DNA of 64,000 nt, taken from contig NZ_JAFMPW010000008.1 of NCBI RefSeq assembly GCF_026126425.1, positions 147,227-211,226 of the forward strand, written 5' to 3'. The position numbers and the translations under genes are program-made. Under the pieces are notes generated by a model. It saw nothing but the letters and a program-made list of their open reading frames with translations. It did not search any database and had not been told where the DNA came from. Below, piece by piece: positions 40,757 to 49,190 of the stretch. How positions within the stretch are numbered: the first letter of the stretch is position 1; every line of letters begins with the position of its first letter. The DNA is from Muriicola sp. Z0-33. Lineage in GTDB: Bacteria > Bacteroidota > Bacteroidia > Flavobacteriales > Flavobacteriaceae.

Positions 40757-42523
40757 CTAATAAAAGCCATCTCTTCTCTTACTCTTCTTTTTACCGGATC
40801 GTCTACCGCCACTTTGAAATGCCTTGCCATCTCTTCTTTTACCCCGTCCCCGGTCTTTGCTTCGTCTTCTTCCTTTGTCATTACTTCTTCGGCCACCACC
40901 GCTCTCTGGATTTTTTGAAACTTCCACATTTACAAATCGCCCTTCAACCTTAAAATCGGTAAAAGTCGCCAGAATTCTTTCTTTTAGATCGGCGTCCGAA
41001 TTAAAAAAGGAAAAACTGTCTTTAACATCCACCTTGTAAATGTCTTCCTTACCTACGGCAAGAGTATCTTTTAAGAAGTCTTTTAAAGACATCCAATCAA
41101 AGTTGTCTTTTTCACCAACGTTGATAAAGTACCTCACAGATCCGTTATTTGAAGACCCGTCTCTGGAACCTGTTTTTCTATCTCCGCCATCTCTGTGATC
41201 CGTGCTATTAAGGTCTTTAGCCCGATTGTAATAGTTGAAAAATCTGGTGAATTCAACTGAGACCATTTTTTTAATCAACTCATCCCGATCAACACCCTCG
41301 AAAACATCATTGATGGCTGGTAAATAGTCCGCGACATCAGGATTTACTTCTGTATTCCTGATTTTACTGGCTAAATGGTAGAGTTGTATTTCACAAATCT
41401 CCATCCCTGTCGGGATTTTTTTGGCCACAAATGCCTGTTTTATTTTTTTCTCAATGGCGTGTATCTTACGCAGTTCGCTCCTTGTTACGATGACCATGGA
41501 AATACCAGATTTACCTGCCCTTCCCGTTCTACCACTTCTGTGCGTATAGGTTTCTATCTCGTCAGGTAATTGGTAATTAATTACATGGGTAATATCATCT
41601 ACATCTATTCCCCTGGCGGCAACATCGGTGGCTACCAGCATTTGGATCTGCTTTTTTCGGAAGGCATTCATGACCAGATCTCGCTGGTTCTGACTTAGGT
41701 CGCCGTGCAGAGCGCCAGCATTATAGCCATCCTCTATAAGCTTTTCTGCTACTTTTTGAGTATCGCGTTTAGTACGGCAGAAGATCACCGAAAATATACC
41801 AGGGTTGGCATCTGATAGTCTTTTTAATGCCGGATATCTGTCTCTTCCCCCTACAACATAGTACTCGTGCTGTACGGTATCAACACCAGAATTTTTGGCA
41901 CCCACAGTAATTTCCTGGGGATGATGCATAAATTTCCTTGCAATGGTTGACACTTCCTTGGGCATTGTAGCGGAGAATAGCCAGGTTGATTTCTCTTCCG
42001 GGGTATCAGATAGTATATCTTTAATATCTTCATAGAAACCCATGTTCAGCATTTCATCAGCTTCATCAAGAATGCAATAATCTATTTTGCTGATATTAAT
42101 AATCCCCCTGCCAATCATGTCTTTCATCCGGCCGGGAGTGGCTACAACAATTTGTGCACCCTTCTTAATTTGTCTGGCCTGTTCTGTGATACTAGCCCCA
42201 CCGTAGATGGCCACTACATTTAACCCCTTAATGTATTTGGAATACAATTTAAGTTCATTGGTTATCTGAAGGCACAATTCACGTGTCGGAGATAAAATGA
42301 GGCCCTGAGTAGTTCTACTTTGGCTATCAATTTTTTGAATAAGGGGAAATCCGAAAGCAGCTGTTTTTCCTGTGCCCGTTTGTGCCAGGGCAACAAGATC
42401 TGTTTCTTCTTCCAATAGAATGGGAATTGCTTTTTCCTGAACTTCTGAAGGTTGCTCAAATCCAAGATCAGTAATAGCATCCAATAGGGGCTTGTCTAGC
42501 CCCAAAGCTTTAAATTTAGTCAT
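40757..42523 (-). CDS. DEAD-box ATP-dependent RNA helicase, DeaD/CsdA type
   Basis: A 588-residue helicase that unwinds short RNA duplexes, for example in ribosome assembly and at low temperature. The core motifs are in order: Q-motif near residue 23, AQTGTGKT (motif I), PTRELCLQ (Ia), TPGR (Ib), ILDEADEM (II), LFSATMPKE (III), RGIDVDDITHV (V) and HRSGRTGRAG (VI). A DbpA-type RNA-binding domain follows near residues 460-545 and then a very basic Gly/Arg/Lys tail. The long 5' leader has alternative pairings and suggests post-transcriptional control. Confidence 0.93.
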   Translation of the reverse strand: MTKFKALGLDKPLLDAITDLGFEQPSEVQEKAIPILLEEETDLVALAQTGTGKTAAFGFPLIQKIDSQSRTTQGLILSPTRELCLQITNELKLYSKYIKGLNVVAIYGGASITEQARQIKKGAQIVVATPGRMKDMIGRGIINISKIDYCILDEADEMLNMGFYEDIKDILSDTPEEKSTWLFSATMPKEVSTIARKFMHHPQEITVGAKNSGVDTVQHEYYVVGGRDRYPALKRLSDANPGIFSVIFCRTKRDTQKVAEKLIEDGYNAGALHGDLSQNQRDLVMNAFRKKQIQMLVATDVAARGIDVDDITHVINYQLPDEIETYTHRSGRTGRAGKSGISMVIVTRSELRKIHAIEKKIKQAFVAKKIPTGMEICEIQLYHLASKIRNTEVNPDVADYLPAINDVFEGVDRDELIKKMVSVEFTRFFNYYNRAKDLNSTDHRDGGDRKTGSRDGSSNNGSVRYFINVGEKDNFDWMSLKDFLKDTLAVGKEDIYKVDVKDSFSFFNSDADLKERILATFTDFKVEGRFVNVEVSKNPESGGGRRSNDKGRRRSKDRGRGKRRDGKAFQSGGRRSGKKKSKRRDGFY

Positions 42524-42640
42524 AATATTAGGTTACCTAATCGCAAATAAGGTGTGTTGTATAGAGCGATTAACGTCATAACCTATTAGACTCAGCACAA
42601 CACATGCTATACCAGCGGCAATAATTAGTCGGCAAAGATA
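42524..42640 (-). promoter_or_regulatory. Promoter and structured 5' leader of the DEAD-box helicase gene
   Basis: TATCTTTG on the minus strand at 42640-42633 gives a leader of about 100 bases. The start codon is preceded 3 bases upstream by a palindrome with 7-base arms ATTAGGT / ACCTAAT (42541-42527). Part of it, TAACCTA, can instead pair with TAGGTTA at 42585-42579. GTGTTGT and ACAACAC further upstream can pair too. Such alternative structure at a start codon is typical of cold-shock leaders. Confidence 0.5.
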
Positions 42641-42706
42641 CTGTTATTTATTTAGATAGGGCGATAACAGTAATAATCACAGTAGCTCTAGGGCATGTTT
42701 TGTTGA

Positions 42707-43288
42707 TTAACTTGCCTGCAGATGAAGATATTCCAGGAGTTTTTTCAACGCATTTCCTCTGTGGCTGATATTATTTTTAACGGCCATTGGGAGTTCAGCA
42801 AAAGTTTTATCGTAACCGTCAGGTTTAAATACAGGATCATATCCAAACCCTCCTGTACCCCGAGGCTCATAAGTAATATCTCCGTGGACCGTACCTGTAA
42901 AAAAATGACTTTTGCCTTGCCATAATAATGCGATTACTGTTTTGAAATGTGCTGTTCGTACACTGCTATGTTGCAATTCTAAGAGCAGTTTATCAATATT
43001 GGCCTGGGCATTATTCTTTGCACCGGCATAACGGGCAGAATAGACTCCTGGTGCACCGTCCAGGGCATCAACTAGAAGGCCGGTATCATCTGCAAAGCAA
43101 TTATACCCGAAGTGAGTTAAAACATAATTGGCTTTTATTAATGCGTTGCCTTCCAGGGTATTCTCGGTTTCAGGAATCTCATCGGTACATCCGATATCCG
43201 CAAGGGATAACAGATTGATATGTTTTGGAAGTAGCAGGCGTACTTCATTGAGTTTATTTAAGTTGTGTGTTGCAAATACTAATTCCAT
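42707..43288 (-). CDS. rdgB: RdgB/HAM1 family non-canonical purine NTP pyrophosphatase
   Basis: A 193-residue house-cleaning enzyme that hydrolyses dITP, ITP and XTP to the monophosphate. The N-terminal nucleotide motif is ATHNLNKLNEV (residues 6-16). Further conserved blocks are ADDTGLLVDALDGAPGVYSARYAG (about 66-89) and GGFGYDPVF. The ending SHRGNALKKLLEYL matches the family. Confidence 0.95.
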   Translation of the reverse strand: MELVFATHNLNKLNEVRLLLPKHINLLSLADIGCTDEIPETENTLEGNALIKANYVLTHFGYNCFADDTGLLVDALDGAPGVYSARYAGAKNNAQANIDKLLLELQHSSVRTAHFKTVIALLWQGKSHFFTGTVHGDITYEPRGTGGFGYDPVFKPDGYDKTFAELPMAVKNNISHRGNALKKLLEYLHLQAS

Positions 43289-43362
43289 TAATAGGTAATT
43301 CCAGTGATTGTTAAGTTGAAAAGTTTAAAAATAGTAATTTTATTCACCGTAAAATACATGCC

Positions 43363-43815
43363 ATGAAGCTTAAAATCCCTCCTGCCTTAGTATTACTTTG
43401 CTTTGCCTTGCTGATGTATCTATTGGCTAAATTTTTACCGGTGGGTAATTTTGATTTCTTTGGGAGGCGCTATCTGATTATGGCACTGTTTGCAATGGCC
43501 GTTATCATTCTTCTTATATCATTTTATCAGTTTTACAGGGCAAAGACTACTATAGACCCCGGATCTCCTTCTAAAGCCTCAAAACTGCTTACCAACGGGA
43601 TTTACAAATTTTCCCGTAATCCTATTTATTTAGCTATGTTATTGATACTGCTGGCCTTTGGGCTAAAACTTGGTAACGCCTTTAATTCCCTTACGGCAGC
43701 CCTTTTTGTTGCCTATATGAACAGATTTCAAATTTTACCGGAAGAGGAGGTCCTATCCAGTTTGTTTGGAAAGGAATATCAATACTATTGTGCCCAGGTA
43801 AGACGGTGGTTTTAA
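43363..43815 (+). CDS. Isoprenylcysteine carboxylmethyltransferase-family membrane protein
   Basis: A 150-residue integral membrane methyltransferase-like protein. Four hydrophobic segments are followed by a C-terminal SAM-site pattern (GIYKFSRNPIYLAMLL, then an EEEVLSSLFGKEYQYY block) that is typical of the ICMT/PEMT family. Bacterial members usually methylate lipids or small molecules rather than proteins. The substrate cannot be predicted. It is upstream of the SatD gene with a 112-base gap. Confidence 0.85.
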   Translation: MKLKIPPALVLLCFALLMYLLAKFLPVGNFDFFGRRYLIMALFAMAVIILLISFYQFYRAKTTIDPGSPSKASKLLTNGIYKFSRNPIYLAMLLILLAFGLKLGNAFNSLTAALFVAYMNRFQILPEEEVLSSLFGKEYQYYCAQVRRWF

Positions 43816-43834
43816 GGGATGTTACTGAGAGCTC

Positions 43835-43920
43835 TACTGATTATATATATCAGTAATTTAACTAATATATATTAATAATTAGTATTTTAGCTAATAATGT
43901 ACTATATTAGCTTTTTAGCT
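43835..43920 (+). promoter_or_regulatory. Candidate operator/promoter region upstream of the SatD gene
   Basis: The 112-base gap is very AT-rich. It contains an inverted repeat TACTGAT / ATCAGTA (43835-43841, 43849-43855) and three copies of TTAGCT: one inside the palindrome TTAGCTAA at 43887-43894, and two more at 43907-43912 and 43915-43920. The last copy lies 7 bases before the ATG, so a bound regulator or RNA structure there could block initiation. The downstream protein has an HTH, so autoregulation is plausible. Confidence 0.5.
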
Positions 43921-43927
43921 TATAGAT

Positions 43928-44539
43928 ATGATAGCAATTATAACTGGTGATATTATAAATTCGGAGGCACATATTGCCTCTCAATGGATCCCTGTGTTAA
44001 AGGAATATTTCGCACAGTTGGGAAACGCCCCTAAGGATTGGGAAATATACAGAGGAGACGAATTTCAGCTTAGACTATCGCCGAAACAGGCATTGAGATC
44101 AGCAATACAGATTAAGGCCATGATAAAATCAGTAAAAAACCTTGATGTGCGTTTAGGAATTGGCCTAGGTGATGAGACCTATTCCGGAGAAGGGGTAAGT
44201 GAATCTAATGGCACGGCCTATCAACGATCTGGGCGCGTATTTGAAAGTTTAAAAGAGCGTAAGCTCAATTTAGCTTTGGCCACGGATGATAAACCATACG
44301 ACCTTAGCATCAATTTGATGTTAAAACTGGCTTTAGACTTTATGGATGATTGGAGCCCGGTCTCTGCAGAGGTCATTACTCTGGCGCTTCAGCAGCCCAA
44401 AACCTCTCAAAAGGATATTGCTAATCTACTTAACATTCAACAATCTGCAGTGAGTCAGCGCCTGAAAAGAGCCCGTTGGGAACTTGTACAAGAGTTGCTG
44501 GATTATTATTCTTATTCCCTAAAGACTTTAGTGCTATGA
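43928..44539 (+). CDS. SatD family protein with C-terminal HTH
   Basis: A 203-residue protein. The N-terminal 130 residues have motifs that resemble a class III nucleotide-cyclase or GGDEF-like fold by eye: ITGDIINS at 5-12, RGDEFQ at 42-47, and RLGIGLGDETYSGEGV with GTAYQRSGRV about 75-103. A C-terminal HTH spans about 157-185 (KTSQKDIANLLNIQQSAVSQRLKRA). In databases such proteins are labelled SatD family or transcriptional regulator. Catalysis is not shown. The stop overlaps the next start (ATGA), coupling it to the DUF3307 membrane protein. Confidence 0.75.
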   Translation: MIAIITGDIINSEAHIASQWIPVLKEYFAQLGNAPKDWEIYRGDEFQLRLSPKQALRSAIQIKAMIKSVKNLDVRLGIGLGDETYSGEGVSESNGTAYQRSGRVFESLKERKLNLALATDDKPYDLSINLMLKLALDFMDDWSPVSAEVITLALQQPKTSQKDIANLLNIQQSAVSQRLKRARWELVQELLDYYSYSLKTLVL

Positions 44540-45234
44540 TCTTATTTACCAAATTATTATTGGCCCATCTCATTGGAGATTTTCTATTGCAGCCCTTAAA
44601 ATGGGTGCTTCACAAGGAGGCGAACAAGATAGCTTCAAAGTTCCTTTACCTCCATATATTATTGCATTTTGGCGTAACGATGTTAATATTATGGGATCTC
44701 AATTATTGGAAAATGGCGCTGATAATAGCACTTTCTCACTATCTGATAGACCTCGCTAAAATATATGTGAATCCCCTTTTTAAGCGCAAAGCAATTCCTT
44801 TTTTTATAGATCAGTTATTGCACATCCTGGTATTGTATTGCCTGGTGTATTACACTAATCTTTGGGAACATTCCCGTGGTTTGCTGGAACAGCTCGATTG
44901 GCCGCTAATTACCGCCATTGTATTTGTGAGTTTTCCGGCGGCCATTGTCATGGGGAAATTACTGGAAGGGATGTCTCAGCAAATTTCTATGGACCATAAA
45001 TCTTTGCCCAATGCCGGTAAGTACATAGGCATATTAGAACGACTGTTTGTACTGCTTTTTATTATTCTCGGAAGATGGGAGGCTATAGGATTGCTCATAA
45101 CAGCTAAATCTGTATTCAGATTTAACGACTTAAAAGAAAGTAACAATCGTAAACTTACCGAGTATATTTTGATTGGGACTTTACTGAGTTTTGGGATTGC
45201 AATTCTTACAGGTATTATCTATATTCATTTATAA
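44536..45234 (+). CDS. DUF3307 domain-containing membrane protein
   Basis: A 232-residue integral membrane protein started at the ATG at 44536, which overlaps the SatD stop in ATGA. The open frame to 44476 would run deep into the SatD gene. The DUF3307 domain begins MILFTKLLLAHLIGDFLLQP and includes LHKEANKIASKFLYLHILLHFGVTMLIL and LSHYLIDLAKIY. His and Asp residues inside hydrophobic segments (LAHLIGDF, SHYLID) look functionally important. The pair SatD-DUF3307 recurs in bacteria and its role is not known. Confidence 0.85.
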   Translation: MILFTKLLLAHLIGDFLLQPLKWVLHKEANKIASKFLYLHILLHFGVTMLILWDLNYWKMALIIALSHYLIDLAKIYVNPLFKRKAIPFFIDQLLHILVLYCLVYYTNLWEHSRGLLEQLDWPLITAIVFVSFPAAIVMGKLLEGMSQQISMDHKSLPNAGKYIGILERLFVLLFIILGRWEAIGLLITAKSVFRFNDLKESNNRKLTEYILIGTLLSFGIAILTGIIYIHL

Positions 45235-45247
45235 TTTACTCTAGAAA

Positions 45248-46426
45248 ATGCTAAAAAAGATATTACTCGCTCTGCTCGTCATAACGATTATTTCCTGCAC
45301 TGAGGAAAAACCAAAAACAACAGCTATAGATAATACAACTCAACGCTGGACAGCAGATAAGGCATGGCAGTGGTATGATGATCAGCCCTGGCTGGTAGGG
45401 GCTAATTTTAATCCAAGCACTGCTATCAACCAATTAGAATTCTGGCAGGAAGCCACTTTTGATCCTGAAACAATTGAACGAGAACTAAAATGGTCTGCAG
45501 ACCTTGGAATGAACCTTCACAGGGTATACCTGCATAATCTTTTATGGGAACAAGATTCTATTGGCTTTCTAAACCGGTTAGACAATTATCTGAGTCTTGC
45601 TGATAAACACAAAATCAAAACCATGTTTGTATTGCTGGATGATGTATGGCACCCGGTACCAAAAACGGGTCAGCAACCAGAACCCCTTCCTCATGTGCAT
45701 AATTCTGGCTGGGTGCAGGCTCCCGGAGCTGCTATTTTAGGAGATACTACCCGCCACGACGAACTCAAAGGCTATGTTAAGGGAATTCTGAAGCATTTCG
45801 CAGAAGATAAGCGGGTTTTGGCCTGGGATCTGTATAACGAACCGGATAATGTCGCTGGACAACCAGGAAGGGCACAATTGGAAGTAAAGAACAAACAAAA
45901 ATATTCCCTGGCCCTGCTAAAGAAAGTAGTGGGTTGGGCAAGGGAAATAGATCCAAGTCAGCCACTGACCACAGGGATCTGGAGAGGCAATATAGACCAT
46001 TGGGGGACTCCGGATAGTCTGCCACCAGTAGACAGGTATATGGTTGAACAATCGGATCTAATATCCTTCCATGCCTATGACGGAGATATGGAAACAGTAC
46101 AGAAGAAAATTACCGAGCTTAAAAAATATGGCAGACCCTTATTGTGTACAGAATATATGGCGCGAACCAACAATAATACGTTTCAGAACATGATGCCAAT
46201 ACTTAAGAAAAATAAAATAGCGGCTATTAATTGGGGGTTCGTGTCGGGTAAAAGCAATACCATTTATCCCTGGAAAAGCTGGGACTCCACTTTTACAAAG
46301 GAACCTGAAATGTGGTTTCATGATATCCTGAGGGAAGATGGTACCCCTTTTTCTCAAGAAGAAGTTGAGTATATTAAAAAAATGACCAAAGAGGAGGAGT
46401 CAGGGATAGATTTGTTGATAGAATAA
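45248..46426 (+). CDS. GH5-like glycoside hydrolase lipoprotein
   Basis: A 392-residue lipoprotein (lipobox IISC, Cys17) with a TIM-barrel glycosidase pattern of clan GH-A. The first catalytic Glu is in DLYNEPD (about residue 199), preceded by Asn as in the clan. The second is in LCTEYM (about 301). Such proteins are often labelled endo-xylanase or cellulase-superfamily, but the substrate is not established. It lies 13 bases after the DUF3307 gene, so it may be read from that transcript by proximity alone. Confidence 0.85.
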   Translation: MLKKILLALLVITIISCTEEKPKTTAIDNTTQRWTADKAWQWYDDQPWLVGANFNPSTAINQLEFWQEATFDPETIERELKWSADLGMNLHRVYLHNLLWEQDSIGFLNRLDNYLSLADKHKIKTMFVLLDDVWHPVPKTGQQPEPLPHVHNSGWVQAPGAAILGDTTRHDELKGYVKGILKHFAEDKRVLAWDLYNEPDNVAGQPGRAQLEVKNKQKYSLALLKKVVGWAREIDPSQPLTTGIWRGNIDHWGTPDSLPPVDRYMVEQSDLISFHAYDGDMETVQKKITELKKYGRPLLCTEYMARTNNNTFQNMMPILKKNKIAAINWGFVSGKSNTIYPWKSWDSTFTKEPEMWFHDILREDGTPFSQEEVEYIKKMTKEEESGIDLLIE

Positions 46427-46609
46427 AGCGCAGGCCCATCTAAATCTTTATTTGGGTCAATTACATCTTTTTTAAAGCCTATGTTGAATTTTGACAGCAC
46501 TTTTCCAGTTAAAATGCTTTCAATGTTCGGCTTTTTGTTTTATTTCCCGATTCTATTTAATTCCGTTAGAATAAATTTCTACTTTTACAGCTTAATTTTT
46601 TTATAAAGC

Positions 46610-48502
46610 ATGATTGAAGTGGGAAGAAAGTATGTCTTTGATTTCGATAGTACCTTAACAAGGGTTGAAGCTCTGGACGTGCTGGCAGAAATGACACTTG
46701 CCGGCAAGTCTGACAGGGAAGAAGTGATTCATGAAATCCAGGCAATTACAAATCTGGGAATAGACGGGGATATCTCGTTTACAGAATCTCTTGAGCGGAG
46801 GATTAAATTGTTAAAAGCACATAAGGACGATCTTGAAGGTCTGGTAACCGAATTAAAGCAAAAGATCTCCAAGTCTATTGAGGCTAATAAAGAATTTTTT
46901 GAGAAATTTTCTGATGACATCTATGTAATTTCATGTGGATTCAAAGAATTTATAGATCCAATAGTTGAAGAATATAATATTCCATCAGATCGGGTATTTG
47001 CGAACACCTTTGAGTTTGATGAGTCTGGCAATATTATTGGTTTTGATGAGGAAAATCCTCTGGCATCACACAATGGCAAAATAGAATGTCTTAAACGCCT
47101 GGATCTCGACGGCGAAGTACAGGTAATAGGTGATGGTTATAGCGATTATGTGATGAGAGAAGCAGGGATAGCCCATAAATTCTTTGCCTATACCGAAAAT
47201 GTACATAGGAATAAGGCTGCTGATAATGCAGATCATGTTACGCCCAATATGGATGAGTTTCTCTTTGTAAACGACCTTCCAAGAAATATTTCCTACCCTA
47301 AAAACAGGATAAAAATTCTGTTATTAGAAAATGTACACCCGGCGGCTTTTGACAACTTGTCGGAAGACGGTTTTTCGGTAGAGTTAGTAGAAAAGAGCTT
47401 GTCTGAACAAGAACTGATTGAAAGAATTAAAGGAGTACATGTGCTGGGGATTAGGTCCAAAACCCAGGTTTCAAAGGCTGTTATAGAGGCGGCAGACAAA
47501 CTTCTGGTGGTAGGGGCATTTTGTATTGGAACCACACAAATAGATCTGGAAGGTTGCCAGAAGAATGGGATAGTGGTTTTTAACGCTCCATACAGTAATA
47601 CCAGATCTGTTGTTGAGCTGGCGATAGGGCAAATAATTATGCTCATGCGGAATGTGTTTCCCAGAAGTACAGAAATTCATAGCGGGCAATGGAATAAGAC
47701 AGCTATCAATTCCAGAGAGATCAGAGGCAAGAATCTCGGGATTGTAGGTTACGGCAATATTGGTAAACAGTTGTCTGTATTGGCAGAAGCAATGGGTATG
47801 CGGGTGTATTATTACGACATAGACGATAAACTGGCGCTTGGGAATGCCGTTCAGTGTAAAACACTGGAAGACTTGCTGAATGTTTCTGATGTAGTATCAT
47901 TACATATTGATGATAATAAAGCAAATAAGAACTATATAGGCGAGCGCGAAATAAATCAAATGCGAGATGGCGCAATGCTCATTAACCTCTCCAGAGGATT
48001 TGTTGTGGATATCCCCGCTTTGGAAAAGGCATTGAAAAGTAAAAAATTGGCCGGGGCTGCGGTAGATGTATACCCGGAGGAGCCTAGAAGTAATGGAGAG
48101 TTTTACAGCGAACTTCAGGGATTGCCCAATGTAATTCTTACTCCTCATGTTGGAGGTAGTACAGAGGAAGCTCAGCGCAACATTGCGGATTTTGTACCTA
48201 ACAAGATCATGGATTATATTAATTCCGGAAATACGGTAGATGCCGTAAACTTCCCGAATATCAGACTTCCAAAGCAAAACAATGCACACAGGTTCTTGCA
48301 TATTCATAGAAATGTTCCTGGAATTATGGCGCATATCAATGAAGTATTGGCCAAGTTTGATATGAATATTACCGGGCAATACCTTTCAACAGACAGTGAA
48401 GTGGGTTATGTGATTACCGATCTTGATAAGGATTACAACAAAGAAGTGATCAAAGCACTTAAAAAAGTAGAACATACCATTAAGTTCAGGGTGCTCTATT
48501 AA
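46610..48502 (+). CDS. Fused phosphoserine phosphatase - D-3-phosphoglycerate dehydrogenase
   Basis: A 630-residue fusion. Residues 1-220 form a HAD phosphatase of SerB type: nucleophile Asp11 and Asp13 in FDFDSTLT, and GDGYSDY as motif IV. Residues about 235-555 form 3-phosphoglycerate dehydrogenase, with VLGIRSKTQVS, Rossmann motif GIVGYGNIGKQ, INLSRGFVVD and the catalytic His in TPHVGGSTEEA. An ACT domain ends it (PGIMAHINEVLAKFDMNITG). So the first and third steps of serine synthesis are on one chain; the second (SerC) is elsewhere. A weak TACTTTTA element lies 22 bases upstream. Confidence 0.92.
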   Translation: MIEVGRKYVFDFDSTLTRVEALDVLAEMTLAGKSDREEVIHEIQAITNLGIDGDISFTESLERRIKLLKAHKDDLEGLVTELKQKISKSIEANKEFFEKFSDDIYVISCGFKEFIDPIVEEYNIPSDRVFANTFEFDESGNIIGFDEENPLASHNGKIECLKRLDLDGEVQVIGDGYSDYVMREAGIAHKFFAYTENVHRNKAADNADHVTPNMDEFLFVNDLPRNISYPKNRIKILLLENVHPAAFDNLSEDGFSVELVEKSLSEQELIERIKGVHVLGIRSKTQVSKAVIEAADKLLVVGAFCIGTTQIDLEGCQKNGIVVFNAPYSNTRSVVELAIGQIIMLMRNVFPRSTEIHSGQWNKTAINSREIRGKNLGIVGYGNIGKQLSVLAEAMGMRVYYYDIDDKLALGNAVQCKTLEDLLNVSDVVSLHIDDNKANKNYIGEREINQMRDGAMLINLSRGFVVDIPALEKALKSKKLAGAAVDVYPEEPRSNGEFYSELQGLPNVILTPHVGGSTEEAQRNIADFVPNKIMDYINSGNTVDAVNFPNIRLPKQNNAHRFLHIHRNVPGIMAHINEVLAKFDMNITGQYLSTDSEVGYVITDLDKDYNKEVIKALKKVEHTIKFRVLY

Positions 48503-48506
48503 TGGG

Positions 48507-48980
48507 TTATTTATGATGGTAAGGTTCGTTTCTTAAAATGGTAAAAGCCCGATAGAGCTGCTCTATTGCAAAGAGCCGGACCATTTGATGTGAAAATGTC
48601 ATTTTAGATAAACTCAGTTGACCACTGGCTTGCCGATAAACTGTATCACTAAAGCCATACGGACCCCCAATGACAAATGTGAGTCCTTTGATACCCGAAT
48701 TCATTTTCTTTTGCAGGTATTCCGAAAATGCTACTGAGGTGTATTGTTTCCCTTTTTCATCCAGAAGGACAAGTACTTCTGAGGGGCCTATTTGTTTAAG
48801 TAGTAATTCTCCCTCTTTTTCCTTTTGCTGAATTTCCGATAGATTTTTGGTGTTTTTGAGATCAGGAATAAAATGCATCTCAAATTTAACATAATGGCCA
48901 AGTCGCCTTTCGTAGTCATTGAGTAGCTCTTGAAGCGCTTTGCTGTCTGTTTTTCCTATTGCCAGTAATTTGATGGTCAT
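48507..48980 (-). CDS. rlmH: 23S rRNA (pseudouridine(1915)-N(3))-methyltransferase RlmH
   Basis: A 157-residue SPOUT-fold methyltransferase that methylates pseudouridine 1915 in helix 69 of 23S rRNA. Signature blocks are VLVLLDEKGKQYTSVAFSEYL, TFVIGGPYGFSD and LSLSKMTFSHQMVRLFAIEQLYRAF, which form the knot and SAM pocket. The length is typical. A TACATTTG promoter ends only 4 bases before the ATG, so the transcript may be almost leaderless. It converges with the serB-serA gene with a 4-base gap. Confidence 0.95.
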   Translation of the reverse strand: MTIKLLAIGKTDSKALQELLNDYERRLGHYVKFEMHFIPDLKNTKNLSEIQQKEKEGELLLKQIGPSEVLVLLDEKGKQYTSVAFSEYLQKKMNSGIKGLTFVIGGPYGFSDTVYRQASGQLSLSKMTFSHQMVRLFAIEQLYRAFTILRNEPYHHK

Positions 48981-48984
48981 AAGG

Positions 48985-48992
48985 CAAATGTA
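48985..48992 (-). promoter_or_regulatory. -7 promoter element directly before rlmH
   Basis: TACATTTG on the minus strand, a full TAnnTTTG match whose last base is 5 positions before the ATG. The predicted transcription start falls at or next to the start codon. Confidence 0.45.
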
Positions 48993-49190
48993 ATTTGCAA
49001 TTTCCGATTTATGAAATTCCTTTTCCTTGTCTTTTTACAATCGTACAATTTCATTTTTATAGCAGTAGGAATGAGGCGAATTCTAATAAAATATTGTTGT
49101 TTAAAAAAGATTTTGTGGATAAATATGATACCGAACAGAGCTATTAACGAGCAAACAATTTAGTATTTTAGCACACGACAAGAATTGCCT

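Noticed and set aside
38164..46426. Polysaccharide-utilisation locus around the GH13 and GH5-like genes
   Set aside because: No SusC/SusD pair or dedicated regulator lies near, and the two glycosidases are 5 kb apart with unrelated genes between them.
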